Source: Pseudomonas sp. PDNC002
GTDB lineage: Bacteria > Pseudomonadota > Gammaproteobacteria > Pseudomonadales > Pseudomonadaceae
Assembly: GCF_016919445.1 (NCBI RefSeq)
Contig: NZ_CP070356.1
Coordinates: 3,426,001-3,490,000 of the forward strand
Length of the DNA: 64,000 nucleotides
Reading direction: 5' to 3'
Shown: positions 10,623 through 20,031 of the stretch, one piece after another
Position numbering within the stretch: the stretch's first letter is position 1
Layout: each line of letters starts with the position of its first letter
Notes under the pieces: generated by a model
What the model saw: the letters and a program-made list of their open reading frames with translations, nothing else
What the model was told of the DNA's origin: nothing
Databases searched by the model: none
Made by a program: the position numbers and the translations under genes

Positions 10623-11381
10623 ATGATCGAAGAACCCTTCGCCCAGGCCGATGCCGACTGGCTGGAGCTGATTGCACAGGCACGCGGCTGGCTGGCCGGT
10701 CCGATTGGCGGAATGATGCTCGCGGAAGAACAGCGCCTGCTGATCAATGAGCTGGAGCGTTATTTCGGCGGCTACCTGGTGCACTACGGCCCGCATGCCG
10801 AGCTGCCGGCCAGTACCGGTAACATTCAGCGCGGCGTGCGTCTCGGCCCGCCGTTGCCGGGCGTCGAGATCGCCTGCGACGAGGGCGCCTGGCCGCTGGG
10901 CGAGCACGCCGCAGACGTGGTGCTGCTGCAGCATGGCCTGGATTTCTGCCTGTCACCCCACCGCCTGCTTCGCGAAGCCGCACGCAGCGTACGGCCGGGC
11001 GGTCATCTCCTGGTCGTCGGGGTCAATCCCTGGAGTGCCTGGGGCATTCGCCATTACTTCGCCCGCGATGCCTTGCGCCGCGCGCGCTGCATCTCGCCGA
11101 CACGGGTCTGCGACTGGCTGAACCTGCTGGGATTCGCGCTGGAGAAACGCCGCTACGGGTGTTATCGTCCGCCGCTTGCATCGGCGAAATGGCAGGGCCG
11201 CCTGGCCCGCATGGAGACCTGGGGACCCGTCCTGCAAGGCTCCGGCGCCGGCTTCTATCTATTGGTGGCGCGCAAGCTGGTGGTCGGTCTGCGGCCATTG
11301 CGCCAGCCCCGCCGCGAACCGCGTGGCCAGTTGGTGCCGCTGCCGGTGGCCAAGGTCAGTCGCCGCGATTCCGAGTCCTGA
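10623..11381 (+). CDS. Class I SAM-dependent methyltransferase, unknown substrate
   Basis: A 252-aa protein whose middle carries a Rossmann-like methyltransferase fold. An [37 protein letters not shown] block corresponds to motifs II-III of the Methyltransf_11 family. The canonical motif I glycine loop (ExGxG) is weak or missing. The C-terminus is Arg/Pro-rich. The same gene sits between gloB and rnhA in other pseudomonads and is annotated only as a methyltransferase. It ends 11 bp before rnhA, so the two are probably co-transcribed. The substrate cannot be told from the sequence. Confidence 0.8.
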   Translation: MIEEPFAQADADWLELIAQARGWLAGPIGGMMLAEEQRLLINELERYFGGYLVHYGPHAELPASTGNIQRGVRLGPPLPGVEIACDEGAWPLGEHAADVVLLQHGLDFCLSPHRLLREAARSVRPGGHLLVVGVNPWSAWGIRHYFARDALRRARCISPTRVCDWLNLLGFALEKRRYGCYRPPLASAKWQGRLARMETWGPVLQGSGAGFYLLVARKLVVGLRPLRQPRREPRGQLVPLPVAKVSRRDSES

Positions 11382-11392
11382 ATACGAGTCCA

Positions 11393-11836
11393 ATGAGCGA
11401 AGAGAAAGTCGAGATCTACACCGACGGTGCCTGCAAGGGCAATCCGGGTCCTGGCGGGTGGGGCGCCGTGCTGTTCTACAAGGGCGCCGAGCGCGAACTG
11501 TGGGGCGGCGAGGCGGAAACCACCAACAATCGCATGGAACTGATGGCCGCCATCATGGCCCTGGCCGCGCTCAAGCGGCATTGCGACGTGCGCATCGTCA
11601 CCGACTCGCAGTACGTCATGCAGGGCATCACCGAGTGGATGGTCAATTGGAAGAAGCGCGGCTGGAAGACCGCCGCCAAGCAGCCGGTGAAGAACGCCGA
11701 CCTGTGGCAGGCGCTGGACGAGCAGGTGAACCGGCATAATGTCGAGTGGCGCTGGGTGCGCGGCCATACAGGCCACCCCGGTAATGAGCGCGCCGACATG
11801 CTTGCCAACCGCGGCGTGAGCGAGCTGCCGCGCTGA
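11393..11836 (+). CDS. rnhA: Ribonuclease HI
   Basis: Degrades the RNA strand of RNA:DNA hybrids (R-loops, primers). At 147 aa it is standard for the bacterial enzyme. All catalytic carboxylates are visible: Asp in [17 protein letters not shown], Glu in TNNRMELMA, Asp in VTDSQYV and the C-terminal Asp in [12 protein letters not shown], preceded by the conserved His of RGHTGH. The start is [12 protein letters not shown]. It lies directly upstream of dnaQ, the conserved rnhA-dnaQ pair of gammaproteobacteria. Confidence 0.97.
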   Translation: MSEEKVEIYTDGACKGNPGPGGWGAVLFYKGAERELWGGEAETTNNRMELMAAIMALAALKRHCDVRIVTDSQYVMQGITEWMVNWKKRGWKTAAKQPVKNADLWQALDEQVNRHNVEWRWVRGHTGHPGNERADMLANRGVSELPR

Positions 11837-11908
11837 GAATCCCGAAATTCAGTTCATGGCCGCCCGCCATAGCCCGGGCGGATCAACCGCAAGAAGGTTT
11901 CAGACACA

Positions 11909-12646
11909 ATGCGTAGCGTCGTCCTCGACACCGAAACGACCGGTATGCCGGTCACCGACGGCCACCGGATCATCGAGATCGGTTGCGTCGAACTCGAAGG
12001 CCGTCGTCTCACCGGCCGGCACTTCCACGTCTACCTGCAGCCCGACCGCGAGATCGACGAAGGCGCCATCGCGGTCCACGGCATCACCAACGACTACGTC
12101 AAGGACATGCCGCGCTTCCGCGAGGTGGCCAATGACTTCTTCGAGTTCATCAACGGCGCGCAGCTGATCATCCACAACGCGGCGTTCGACGTTGGCTTCA
12201 TCAACAACGAGTTCGCCCTGATCGGGCAGAGCGAGCGCGCCGAAGTCAGCGACTACTGCTCGATCCTCGATACCCTGCTGATGGCCCGCGAGCGCCATCC
12301 GGGCCAGCGCAACAACCTCGATGCCCTGTGCAAGCGCTACGGCGTCGACAACTCCGGCCGTGACCTCCACGGCGCACTGCTCGATGCCGAGATCCTCGCC
12401 GACGTCTACCTGGCGATGACCGGCGGCCAGACCAGCCTGTCGCTGGCTGGCAATGGCGCCGATACCGATGGCAGTGGCCGCGCTACCGCGACCGCGATCC
12501 GCCGCCTGGCGGCCGAGCGTTCGCTGACCCGGGTGATCCGCGCGACCGACGAGGAGCTGGAGGCTCACATTGCCCGCCTGGAGGTGATCGAGAAGTCCGC
12601 CGGCGCGCCGCCGCTGTGGGTGCAGATGGACGCGCCGAAGGAGTGA
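11909..12646 (+). CDS. dnaQ: DNA polymerase III epsilon subunit (3'-5' proofreading exonuclease)
   Basis: Proofreading exonuclease of the replicative polymerase, 245 aa. ExoI (DTETTGM, with catalytic Asp and Glu), ExoII (IIHNAAFDVGFINNEF) and ExoIII (HGALLDAEILADVYLAM, DnaQ/DEDDh type with its His) are all intact. The C-terminal tail (about 190-245) is the flexible part that binds the alpha subunit. It is co-oriented with rnhA and is followed 18 bp after the stop by a rho-independent terminator that ends the unit. Confidence 0.97.
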   Translation: MRSVVLDTETTGMPVTDGHRIIEIGCVELEGRRLTGRHFHVYLQPDREIDEGAIAVHGITNDYVKDMPRFREVANDFFEFINGAQLIIHNAAFDVGFINNEFALIGQSERAEVSDYCSILDTLLMARERHPGQRNNLDALCKRYGVDNSGRDLHGALLDAEILADVYLAMTGGQTSLSLAGNGADTDGSGRATATAIRRLAAERSLTRVIRATDEELEAHIARLEVIEKSAGAPPLWVQMDAPKE

Positions 12647-12664
12647 TCCTCCGCGCTGCCTGAG

Positions 12665-12689
12665 AAAAAGCCCCGAAAGGGGCTTTTTT
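12665..12689 (+). terminator. Rho-independent terminator after dnaQ
   Basis: AAAAAGCCCC, GAAA loop, GGGGCTTTTTT: a strong GC stem with a tetraloop, an upstream A-tract and a downstream T-run. It closes the methyltransferase-rnhA-dnaQ transcript before the lysine decarboxylase gene. Confidence 0.9.
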
Positions 12690-12829
12690 GTTTTTCGTGG
12701 GGGCGAGCTGCACCTGTCACCCTTGCGACGTTTTATTACAGCCGCAAGCCGACCGCATTCCCCTACATTCCGTGAGTCCATACTCTGAGAGGGATCGACG
12801 CCCGTCGTACGTCCATTCAGGGGTTCACA

Positions 12830-15082
12830 ATGTACAAAGACTTAAAATTCCCCATCCTCATCGTTCACCGCGACATCAAGGCCGACACCGTGGCCGGCGA
12901 CCGGGTGAGGGATATCGCGCGGGAACTGGAGCAGGACGGCTTCAGCATCCTTTCCACCGCCAGTTCCGCCGAGGGACGCATCGTTGCCTCGACCCACCAC
13001 GGGCTGGCCTGCATCCTGGTTGCCGCCGAGGGCGCGGGGGACAACCAGCGGCTGCTGCAGGACGTGGTGGAACTGATCCGCATGGCGCGGGTGCGCGCGC
13101 CGCACCTGCCGATCTTCGCCCTCGGCGAGCAGATGACCATCGAGAATGCGCCGGCCGAGTCCATGGCCGACCTGCACCAGCTGCGCGGCATCCTCTACCT
13201 GTTCGAAGACACCGTCCCGTTCCTGGCGCGCCAGGTCAGTCGCGCCGCGCGCAAGTACCTGGAAGGCCTGCTGCCGCCGTTCTTCCGTGCGCTGGTGGAG
13301 CACACCGCGCAGTCCAATTACTCCTGGCACACGCCCGGCCATGGCGGCGGCGTGGCCTATCGCAAGAGTCCGGTGGGGCAGGCGTTCCACCAGTTCTTCG
13401 GGGAAAACACCCTGCGTTCGGACCTCTCCGTCTCGGTGCCCGAGCTGGGTTCGCTGCTCGATCACACCGGCCCGCTGGCCGAAGCGGAAGCTCGCGCCGC
13501 GCGCAATTTCGGCGCCGACCACACCTACTTCGTGATCAACGGCACCTCCACGGCGAACAAGATCGTCTGGCACTCCATGGTCTGCCGCGATGACCTGGTG
13601 CTGGTGGACCGCAACTGCCACAAGTCGATCCTGCACGCGATCATCATGACTGGCGCCATCCCGCTGTACCTGACGCCGGAACGCAACGAACTGGGCATCA
13701 TCGGGCCCATTCCGTTGTCGGAATTCAGCCGCGAATCCATCGCCGCGAAGATCGAGGCCAGCCCCCTGGCCCGTGGCCGCGAGCCGAAGGTGCGGCTGGC
13801 CGTGGTGACCAATTCCACCTACGACGGCCTCTGCTACAACGCGCAGATGATCAAGCAGGCCCTGGGTGACAGCGTCGAAGTGCTGCATTTCGACGAGGCC
13901 TGGTATGCCTACGCGGCTTTCCACGACTTCTATGAGGGCCGCTATGGCATGGGCACCAGCCGTGACGCGGGCGGCCCGATGGTCTTTGCCACCCACTCCA
14001 CGCACAAGATGCTCGCCGCCTTCAGCCAGGCCTCGATGATCCACGTGCAGGACGCGGGTGTGCGGCGCTTCGAGCAGGCGCGCTTCAACGAAGCCTTCAT
14101 GATGCACATCTCCACCTCGCCGCAGTACGGCATCATCGCCTCGCTGGACGTGGCCTCGGCGATGATGGAGGGCCCGGCGGGGCGTTCGCTGATCCAGGAG
14201 ACTTTCGACGAGGCCCTGAGCTTCCGTCGTGCGCTGGCCAATGTGCAGCAGAATCTCGCGGAAGACGACTGGTGGTTCTGCGTCTGGCAGCCGCCGGGCG
14301 TCGAGGGGACCGACGAGGTGAAGACCCGCGATTGGGTGCTGGAACCCAATGCCGACTGGCACGGCTTCGGCGACGCGGTAGAGGACTACGTGCTGCTCGA
14401 CCCGATCAAGGTCACCCTGGCCACGCCGGGCCTGACCGCGGGTGGTCGCTTGGACTCGCGCGGAATTCCCGCCGCGGTAGTCAGTCGCTTCCTCTGGGAG
14501 CGCGGGCTGGTGGTGGAAAAGACCGGGCTGTACTCCTTCCTCGTGCTGTTCTCCATGGGCGTGACCAAGGGCAAGTGGAGCACCCTGGTCACCGAACTGC
14601 TGGAGTTCAAGCGCAGCTACGATGCCAACCAGCCGCTGGCGGACGCGCTGCCGAGCGTCGCCCAGGCTGGCGGCGTGCGCTATGCAGGCATGGGCCTGCG
14701 CGACCTGTGCGATGAACTGCACCGCTGTTATCGCGACCACGCCACGGCGAAGGCAATGAAGCGCATGTACACGGTGCTGCCGGAGATCGCCATACGCCCG
14801 GCCGATGCCTATGCGCAGCTGGTGCGCGGCGAGGTCGAGGCGGTGCCTATCGATCGGTTGGAAGGGCGCATTGCCGCGGTGATGCTGGTGCCATATCCGC
14901 CAGGAATTCCGCTGATCATGCCAGGCGAACGGTTCACCGAATCGACCCGTTCCATACTCGATTACCTGGCCTTCGCCCAGAGTTTCGAGCGCAACTTCCC
15001 CGGCTTCGATTCGGACGTCCATGGCCTGCAGGTGCGCGAGGTAGACGGGCAGAAGCGCTACACCGTGGAATGCTGCAAATGA
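12830..15082 (+). CDS. ldcA: Lysine decarboxylase (PLP-dependent, fold type I)
   Basis: Converts L-lysine to cadaverine. The 750-aa protein has the Orn/Lys/Arg decarboxylase layout: an N-terminal response-regulator-like wing domain (1-130), the PLP domain (about 140-570) and a C-terminal domain. The Schiff-base lysine is Lys393 in the signature TSTHKMLAAFSQ-type block (ATHSTHKMLAAFSQASMIHV). The PLP-phosphate site contains INGTSTANK, and HFDEAWYAYAAF supplies the Asp that pairs with the pyridine nitrogen. In P. aeruginosa ldcA is ArgR-controlled and sits next to a lysine/cadaverine antiporter; here a c-di-GMP gene separates the two. I found no convincing ArgR box upstream. Confidence 0.92.
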   Translation: MYKDLKFPILIVHRDIKADTVAGDRVRDIARELEQDGFSILSTASSAEGRIVASTHHGLACILVAAEGAGDNQRLLQDVVELIRMARVRAPHLPIFALGEQMTIENAPAESMADLHQLRGILYLFEDTVPFLARQVSRAARKYLEGLLPPFFRALVEHTAQSNYSWHTPGHGGGVAYRKSPVGQAFHQFFGENTLRSDLSVSVPELGSLLDHTGPLAEAEARAARNFGADHTYFVINGTSTANKIVWHSMVCRDDLVLVDRNCHKSILHAIIMTGAIPLYLTPERNELGIIGPIPLSEFSRESIAAKIEASPLARGREPKVRLAVVTNSTYDGLCYNAQMIKQALGDSVEVLHFDEAWYAYAAFHDFYEGRYGMGTSRDAGGPMVFATHSTHKMLAAFSQASMIHVQDAGVRRFEQARFNEAFMMHISTSPQYGIIASLDVASAMMEGPAGRSLIQETFDEALSFRRALANVQQNLAEDDWWFCVWQPPGVEGTDEVKTRDWVLEPNADWHGFGDAVEDYVLLDPIKVTLATPGLTAGGRLDSRGIPAAVVSRFLWERGLVVEKTGLYSFLVLFSMGVTKGKWSTLVTELLEFKRSYDANQPLADALPSVAQAGGVRYAGMGLRDLCDELHRCYRDHATAKAMKRMYTVLPEIAIRPADAYAQLVRGEVEAVPIDRLEGRIAAVMLVPYPPGIPLIMPGERFTESTRSILDYLAFAQSFERNFPGFDSDVHGLQVREVDGQKRYTVECCK

Positions 15083-15188
15083 CCGTCCGGCTACTGACAG
15101 AAGTGACATACATCGCTGTATGAAAAGTAGAACTATCCTTGTGCGCATCGGTAAAGGGAGAAATTGAGGAAAAAGGGAGGTTTCCCCC

Positions 15189-17378
15189 ATGCGCTGTCCC
15201 GTGACGTTGCCGAACGAGAGCGAGCGCCTGAGCACGCTCTCTGACTATGGATTCGACGACGAAAGCCTGCTGCCGAGCCTCGACCCGGTAGTGCAGATCG
15301 CCGTGCGCATGTTCGACATGCCGGTCGCGGCGGTGAACATGATCGGCAGTGACCATGTGTTCTTCGCCGCCGCCACCGGTATCGGTGAGGTCGACATGGG
15401 GCGCGACGTGTCCTTCTGCGCCCACGCCATCACCCAGGACGGTGTGATGGTGGTGGGCGATGCCAGCCGCGACGAGCGCTTCCACGACAACCCGCTGGTG
15501 ACCGCGCCCAATGGCGTGCGTTTCTATGCCGGCGTGCCGTTGCTGTCGGTGGAAGGGCAGGCGCTGGGCGCGCTGTGCATCATCGATAGCCAACCCCACG
15601 AGGATTTCTCCCGCGAGGACTGCGAGCGCCTCCGTGAGCTGGCGCGAATGGCGGCCGATCGCCTGGAGTTGCGCCGCATCGAGGTCGCCTCGGCGCGTAC
15701 CCGGCCGCTGTTCGAAGAGTATGCCGGCACCTCGCCGACGCCCGTGGTGTGGTTCGACTGCTGGGGGGAAATCGGCGCCTGGAACGAAGCCGCCGCCAAC
15801 CTGTTCGGCTATGACCTGGCCGAGGGCAGCGGTCAGGCGTTCGAGCTGCTGCTTCCCGAGCGCAATCGTTCTTTTTTCCGCGCGCTGATCAGCGGGGCGA
15901 GCGATGCCACGTCCCTGGATGGCGTGGCCGTTCCCGGCGAAATCGTTGGCGTCCGCAAGGACGGCAGCGAGCTGGCCCTGGGGCTGACCCTGTTCAGCTG
16001 GACGGAGAAGGGCAAGCTCAAGTTCGAAGCCGTGCTCAAGGACCTCACCGCGCGTCAGCTCGAAGAGGAAGCGTTGCGCCAGTTGGCCAGTGTCGACGTG
16101 CTGACCGGGCTGGCCAACCGAGGCCAGTTCTACCGGCGTACCGAAGAGGTGCTGGTGCAGTCGCACCCTGCGGCCGTGCTGATGATCGACCTGGACGGCT
16201 TCAAGGATGTCAACGACTCCCTCGGCCATGCCGTGGGCGACGGCATCCTGCGTCAGGTTGCGTCGCGCCTGGTTCGCCTGGCCAGCGGCACCGCGACGGT
16301 GGCGCGCATCGGTGGTGACGAATTCGCCATCCTCGAACCCAACCTGATTTCCCCTGAACATGCGATGCGCTTGGCCCAGGCGGTCATCGCGAGCATCGCC
16401 GAGCCCATCGTTATCGATGCCCATGAAGTGCGGGTCGCCGCCAGCTGTGGCGTGGCGCTCGCGCCGCTGCATGCGCAGGAAGCGCTGGACCTGGTGGGCG
16501 ACGCCGATCTTGCGCTGTTCAAGGCCAAGAGCAGCGGGCGCAGCCATGCCTTCGTGTTCGTCCCGGCGTTGAAGATGGAGGCGGCCGCGCGGCATCTGTA
16601 CGGCATGGAGCTGCACCGCGCCGTGGCCAATGGCGAATTCCTGTTGTTCTACCAGCCCCAGGTCAGCCTCCGGGACGGCTCGCTGCGCGGCGCCGAGGCG
16701 TTGATCCGCTGGCAGCACCCGCAACGGGGACTGTTGTCCCCGGCGGCGTTCCTGCCCTCGCTCGAAGGTGGTCCGCTGGCCGCCATCGTCGGTGCCTGGA
16801 TTCTCGACGAAGCCTGCGCCCAGGCGGCGTATTGGCGGCGAAACGGGGCGCCGGAGTTGCGCATGGGGGTCAACCTATTCGGTGCGCAGTTCCGCATGGG
16901 CAACCTCGTCACCCAGGTGCTGGAGGCCTTGGAGCGGCACGGCCTGCCCGCCGAGGCGCTGGAGCTGGAAATTACCGAGAACATCGTCCTCAACCACGAT
17001 GATGTGGTGCTCAGTGCGCTGCACAGCCTGCGTTCCCAAGGCGTGGGTATCGCCTTTGACGACTTCGGCACCGGCTATGCGTCGCTCAGCCTGCTGAAGA
17101 CCTATCCGCTGTCGCGCATCAAGATCGACCGCACCTTCGTCAACGGCATGCTGGAAACCCAGCAGGACCTCTCGGTGATCCGCGCCATCCTGGACATGGC
17201 GCGCAGTTTCAACCTGGAGACCATCGCCGAAGGCATCGAGACCTCGGCCCAGCGCGACCGCCTGCGCGCCGAGCGTTGCACCGAAGGGCAGGGGTACCTG
17301 TTCGCCAAGCCGATGCCATCGCTGCAGTTCGAGCAGTTGTATGGCATTGGCGGGCGGCAGGTCGGCTCGACGGGATAG
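15189..17378 (+). CDS. GAF-PAS-GGDEF-EAL c-di-GMP signalling protein
   Basis: A 729-aa soluble bifunctional c-di-GMP enzyme. A GAF domain (about 25-170, with SFCAHAITQDG and FYAGVPL) precedes a PAS domain (about 178-300), a GGDEF domain (about 300-460) and an EAL domain (about 475-725). The GGDEF motif is intact (IGGDEF, near residue 375), but no RxxD inhibitory site lies at the usual place upstream of it. The EAL domain keeps all expected residues: EALIRW, the Asn of GVNLFG, ELEITEN, DDFGTGY with the downstream IKIDR, AEGIET and GQGYLFAKP. It is therefore probably an active phosphodiesterase, perhaps GTP-tuned. An AAGGGAGG box precedes the ATG. It lies between the lysine decarboxylase and antiporter genes. 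Confidence 0.93.
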   Translation: MRCPVTLPNESERLSTLSDYGFDDESLLPSLDPVVQIAVRMFDMPVAAVNMIGSDHVFFAAATGIGEVDMGRDVSFCAHAITQDGVMVVGDASRDERFHDNPLVTAPNGVRFYAGVPLLSVEGQALGALCIIDSQPHEDFSREDCERLRELARMAADRLELRRIEVASARTRPLFEEYAGTSPTPVVWFDCWGEIGAWNEAAANLFGYDLAEGSGQAFELLLPERNRSFFRALISGASDATSLDGVAVPGEIVGVRKDGSELALGLTLFSWTEKGKLKFEAVLKDLTARQLEEEALRQLASVDVLTGLANRGQFYRRTEEVLVQSHPAAVLMIDLDGFKDVNDSLGHAVGDGILRQVASRLVRLASGTATVARIGGDEFAILEPNLISPEHAMRLAQAVIASIAEPIVIDAHEVRVAASCGVALAPLHAQEALDLVGDADLALFKAKSSGRSHAFVFVPALKMEAAARHLYGMELHRAVANGEFLLFYQPQVSLRDGSLRGAEALIRWQHPQRGLLSPAAFLPSLEGGPLAAIVGAWILDEACAQAAYWRRNGAPELRMGVNLFGAQFRMGNLVTQVLEALERHGLPAEALELEITENIVLNHDDVVLSALHSLRSQGVGIAFDDFGTGYASLSLLKTYPLSRIKIDRTFVNGMLETQQDLSVIRAILDMARSFNLETIAEGIETSAQRDRLRAERCTEGQGYLFAKPMPSLQFEQLYGIGGRQVGSTG

Positions 17379-17582
17379 CCGCGGTTTTTCTGCTGCTCCA
17401 TTGACCGGGCGGGGCGAAATTGCGCGAAACGCGCGCTGTCGCCCTGCAAAACGGTTTCCTCCTTTGCCCGGCGCTGTCTACCCTGTAGGACAGATTGGCG
17501 CTTTGCGTGCGATCAGGCTGGTTTTGCCTGGAAGCAAAGCACCGCAATACAGGGTCGAGTCGCGGGCTTCTAAGGAGCGCAG

Positions 17583-18926
17583 ATGGCGGAAGCGAAAAAG
17601 GGCAGCATGGGATTCTGGAGCTGCACTGCGCTGGTGGTTGGCAATATGGTCGGCTCGGGCGTGTTCCTGTTGCCCTCGAGCCTGGCGGCATTTGGCGGGC
17701 TCAGCCTGTTCGGCTGGCTGGTATCGAGCACCGGCGCGGTGCTGTTGGCCTTCACCTTCGCCCGGCTGGCCCGGCTCAATCCCGGTGCCGGTGGCCCCTA
17801 TGCCTATACCCGCGATGGATTCGGCAGCTTCGCCGGCTACCTGTGCGCCTGGACCTACTGGAAGGCAGCGTGGATCGGCAATGCCGCCATCGCCGTCACC
17901 CTGGTGGGTTATCTGCGGGTCTTTATCCCGGCGCTTGCCGATCCGATCCTGATGGTCGCCGTCGCCATCGGCGCAATCTGGCTGTGCACCCTGATCAACC
18001 TGCGCGGCATCACCGCTTTCGCTGTGGTGCAGAATTGCCTGACCGCGCTGAAGCTGATCCCGCTGCTGCTGGTGGGTATCCTCGGCTGGTTCCACTTCAA
18101 CCCCGATTACCTGACCATCCCCGCGCCGAGCGAGCTGCCGGGCATGGGCTATGCCCAGGCTATCGCCACCACGGCGGCGTTGACGCTGTGGTCGTTCATC
18201 GGCCTGGAATCGGCCACCGTGCCGGCGGACGACGTGCGCGATCCGAAGAAGACCATTCCCCGCGCCACCTTGTTCGGCACCTTGGCGGCCGCTTCCGTGT
18301 ACATCCTGTCGATCACGGCCGTACAGGGGCTGATGCCGCCGGAAGTGCTGGCCAAATCCACCTCGCCCTTCGCCGATGCCGCGCGCATCCTCTTGGGCGA
18401 CTGGGGCTACTACCTGGTGGCTGGCGGCGCAGTGATCGCCTGCCTGGGCGCGCTCAACGGCTGGGTGTTGCTGCAGGGGCAGATTCCCGTGGCGCCGGCG
18501 CGTGACGGCCTGTTCCCGGAATCCCTGGGCAAGCTCAACAAGAACGGCGCGCCGGCCAACGGCCTGCTGGCGTCGGGCTTGCTGGTGACGGCGCTGGTGA
18601 TGGTCGACGGCCATGGCGAGCTGGTGGAGGTCTTCAACGTCATCATCCTGCTCGGCACCATGACCGGTGTCGTGCCGTACGCCTTCTGTACCGCTGCGCT
18701 GCTGCAGCTGTTGGCGGTGAAACCGGAGTCCTTCTCCCCGCGTTCGCGCCCGCAGGTATTGGCCATCGGTTGCCTGGGCTTCCTCTATTCGCTGTGGGCG
18801 CTGTACGGCACCGGCGAGCAGGCGATCTTCTGGGGCTTCCTGGTGTTCATGGCCGGTATCCCGATGTACACCTGGCGCCAGTACCGAAACCGCGCCCAGG
18901 GATTGCCGCTGGCGGCGGGCGACTGA
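17583..18926 (+). CDS. ldcB: APC-family amino acid/polyamine antiporter, probable lysine-cadaverine exchanger
   Basis: Inner-membrane transporter of 447 aa with about 12 helices. The N-terminal helix 1 breakpoint GNMVGSGVFLLPSSL is the substrate-carboxylate-binding motif of the basic-amino-acid antiporter (AdiC/CadB/PotE) group. The position downstream of ldcA matches the P. aeruginosa antiporter, so lysine import coupled to cadaverine export is the likely job. That is inference from context; arginine/agmatine or other exchange remains possible. A 204-bp gap without recognisable features separates it from the GGDEF/EAL gene, so it may have its own promoter. Confidence 0.82.
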   Translation: MAEAKKGSMGFWSCTALVVGNMVGSGVFLLPSSLAAFGGLSLFGWLVSSTGAVLLAFTFARLARLNPGAGGPYAYTRDGFGSFAGYLCAWTYWKAAWIGNAAIAVTLVGYLRVFIPALADPILMVAVAIGAIWLCTLINLRGITAFAVVQNCLTALKLIPLLLVGILGWFHFNPDYLTIPAPSELPGMGYAQAIATTAALTLWSFIGLESATVPADDVRDPKKTIPRATLFGTLAAASVYILSITAVQGLMPPEVLAKSTSPFADAARILLGDWGYYLVAGGAVIACLGALNGWVLLQGQIPVAPARDGLFPESLGKLNKNGAPANGLLASGLLVTALVMVDGHGELVEVFNVIILLGTMTGVVPYAFCTAALLQLLAVKPESFSPRSRPQVLAIGCLGFLYSLWALYGTGEQAIFWGFLVFMAGIPMYTWRQYRNRAQGLPLAAGD

Positions 18927-18993
18927 TTGCCGCGCTCTTGAGGCTTTCGCCCGATCAGGCACTTGCTGGCTTGATTGCTGGCCAATTCGCGTC

Positions 18994-19028
18994 CGATGCC
19001 GTGGCCTGTGTCACAGACCACGGCATCG
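18994..19028. repeat. 35-bp near-perfect inverted repeat between ldcB and crotonase gene
   Basis: CGATGCCGTGG (18994-19004) faces CCACGGCATCG (19018-19028), and the intervening CTGTG-T-CACAG is itself palindromic. The whole element is symmetric about base 19011 with a single mismatch. On the plus strand it is followed by ACTTTTGGTCTT, a weak T-rich tail. It may end the ldcB transcript or be a protein-binding palindrome. Confidence 0.7.
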
Positions 19029-19176
19029 ACTTTTGGTCTTGCCTTGTTATAGTGACGCGATTTCCGACATCTATTTCCCACGCGAAAAAGCGACACAAAT
19101 AAGAACTGTTGGCCCGGGCTCCAGCGGCAGGGTGCCGTACCCAGATGTGAAGCAGGGCAATCCCGAGGACATCCCC

Positions 19177-19989
19177 GTGACCGAATACAAAGCTTTCCGC
19201 GTTGAACTGGCGGACAAGATCGCCCATGTGCAGATCAATCGTCCGGAAAAGATCAACGCTATGAACGCCGATTTCTGGAAGGAAATCATCGAAATCTTCC
19301 AGTGGGCTGACGAAACGGATGAAGTCCGCGTGGTCGTGCTCAGCGGCGCCGGCAAGCATTTCTCCGCCGGTATCGACCTGGCGCTGCTGGCCCAGGCCGG
19401 TAGTCAACTGAGCAAGGACGTCGGCCGCAACGCCCGCGTCCTGCGCAAGACCATCCTGCAGCTGCAGGGCTCCTTCAATGCCGTGGACAACTGCAGCAAG
19501 CCGGTCCTCGCCGCGATCCAGGGTTACTGCATCGGTGGCGCCATCGACCTCGTCTCGGCCTGCGACATGCGTTACTGCAGCAGCGACGCGCTGTTCTCCA
19601 TCAAGGAGATCGACATGGGCATGGCCGCTGACGTCGGCACGCTGCAGCGCCTGCCGCGCATCATCGGTGACGGCATCATGCGCGAGCTGGCCTACACCGG
19701 CCGCAACGCCGATGCCGAGGAAGCCCGTCAGATCGGCCTGGTCAACCGCGTCTATGCCGACCACGCCGCGCTGCTCGACGGTGTGATGGAGATTGCCCGG
19801 CAGATCGCCGCCAAGTCGCCGATCGCCATCCGCGGCACCAAGGAAATGATTGGCTACGCCCGCGACCACCGTGTCGAGGACGGCCTGGAGTACATCGCCA
19901 CCTGGAACGCCGCCATGCTGCAGTCCGCCGACCTGCAGACCGCCATGATGGCGCACATGAGCAAGAAGACTCCCGAGTTCGCCGATTGA
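19177..19989 (+). CDS. Crotonase-family enzyme, probable delta(3,5)-delta(2,4)-dienoyl-CoA isomerase
   Basis: A 270-aa enoyl-CoA hydratase/isomerase fold protein. The oxyanion-hole segments are SGAGKHFSAGIDL and GYCIGGAIDLVSACD. The block SIKEIDMGMAADVGTLQRLPRIIG is nearly the one in eukaryotic ECH1. It carries the Glu (KEID) and Asp (AAD) that act as acid/base in dienoyl-CoA isomerases, and GGAIDL has the matching Asp. It would help beta-oxidation of fatty acids with odd-position double bonds. The start is GTG (VTEYKAF) with a GAGG box; the frame stays open 48 codons upstream but that part is non-coding in character. Confidence 0.85.
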   Translation: MTEYKAFRVELADKIAHVQINRPEKINAMNADFWKEIIEIFQWADETDEVRVVVLSGAGKHFSAGIDLALLAQAGSQLSKDVGRNARVLRKTILQLQGSFNAVDNCSKPVLAAIQGYCIGGAIDLVSACDMRYCSSDALFSIKEIDMGMAADVGTLQRLPRIIGDGIMRELAYTGRNADAEEARQIGLVNRVYADHAALLDGVMEIARQIAAKSPIAIRGTKEMIGYARDHRVEDGLEYIATWNAAMLQSADLQTAMMAHMSKKTPEFAD

Positions 19990-20031
19990 TGCCCTTCCAC
20001 TCTTCTTGCGCGCAGGAGGCGCACTAGGCCG

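Noticed and set aside
11860..11881. CCGCCCG/CGGGCGG hairpin between rnhA and dnaQ as terminator
   Set aside because: No T-tract follows and the genes are normally expressed together or from overlapping promoters; not enough to call.
12690..12829. ArgR box ahead of ldcA
   Set aside because: TGTCAC at 12715 resembles the start of the P. aeruginosa ArgR consensus, but the second half (AA after N8) is not met. Not claimed.
15109..15122. ATACA-TCGC-TGTAT palindrome ahead of the GGDEF/EAL gene
   Set aside because: Short AT-rich inverted repeat of a kind expected by chance; no matching second copy was found.
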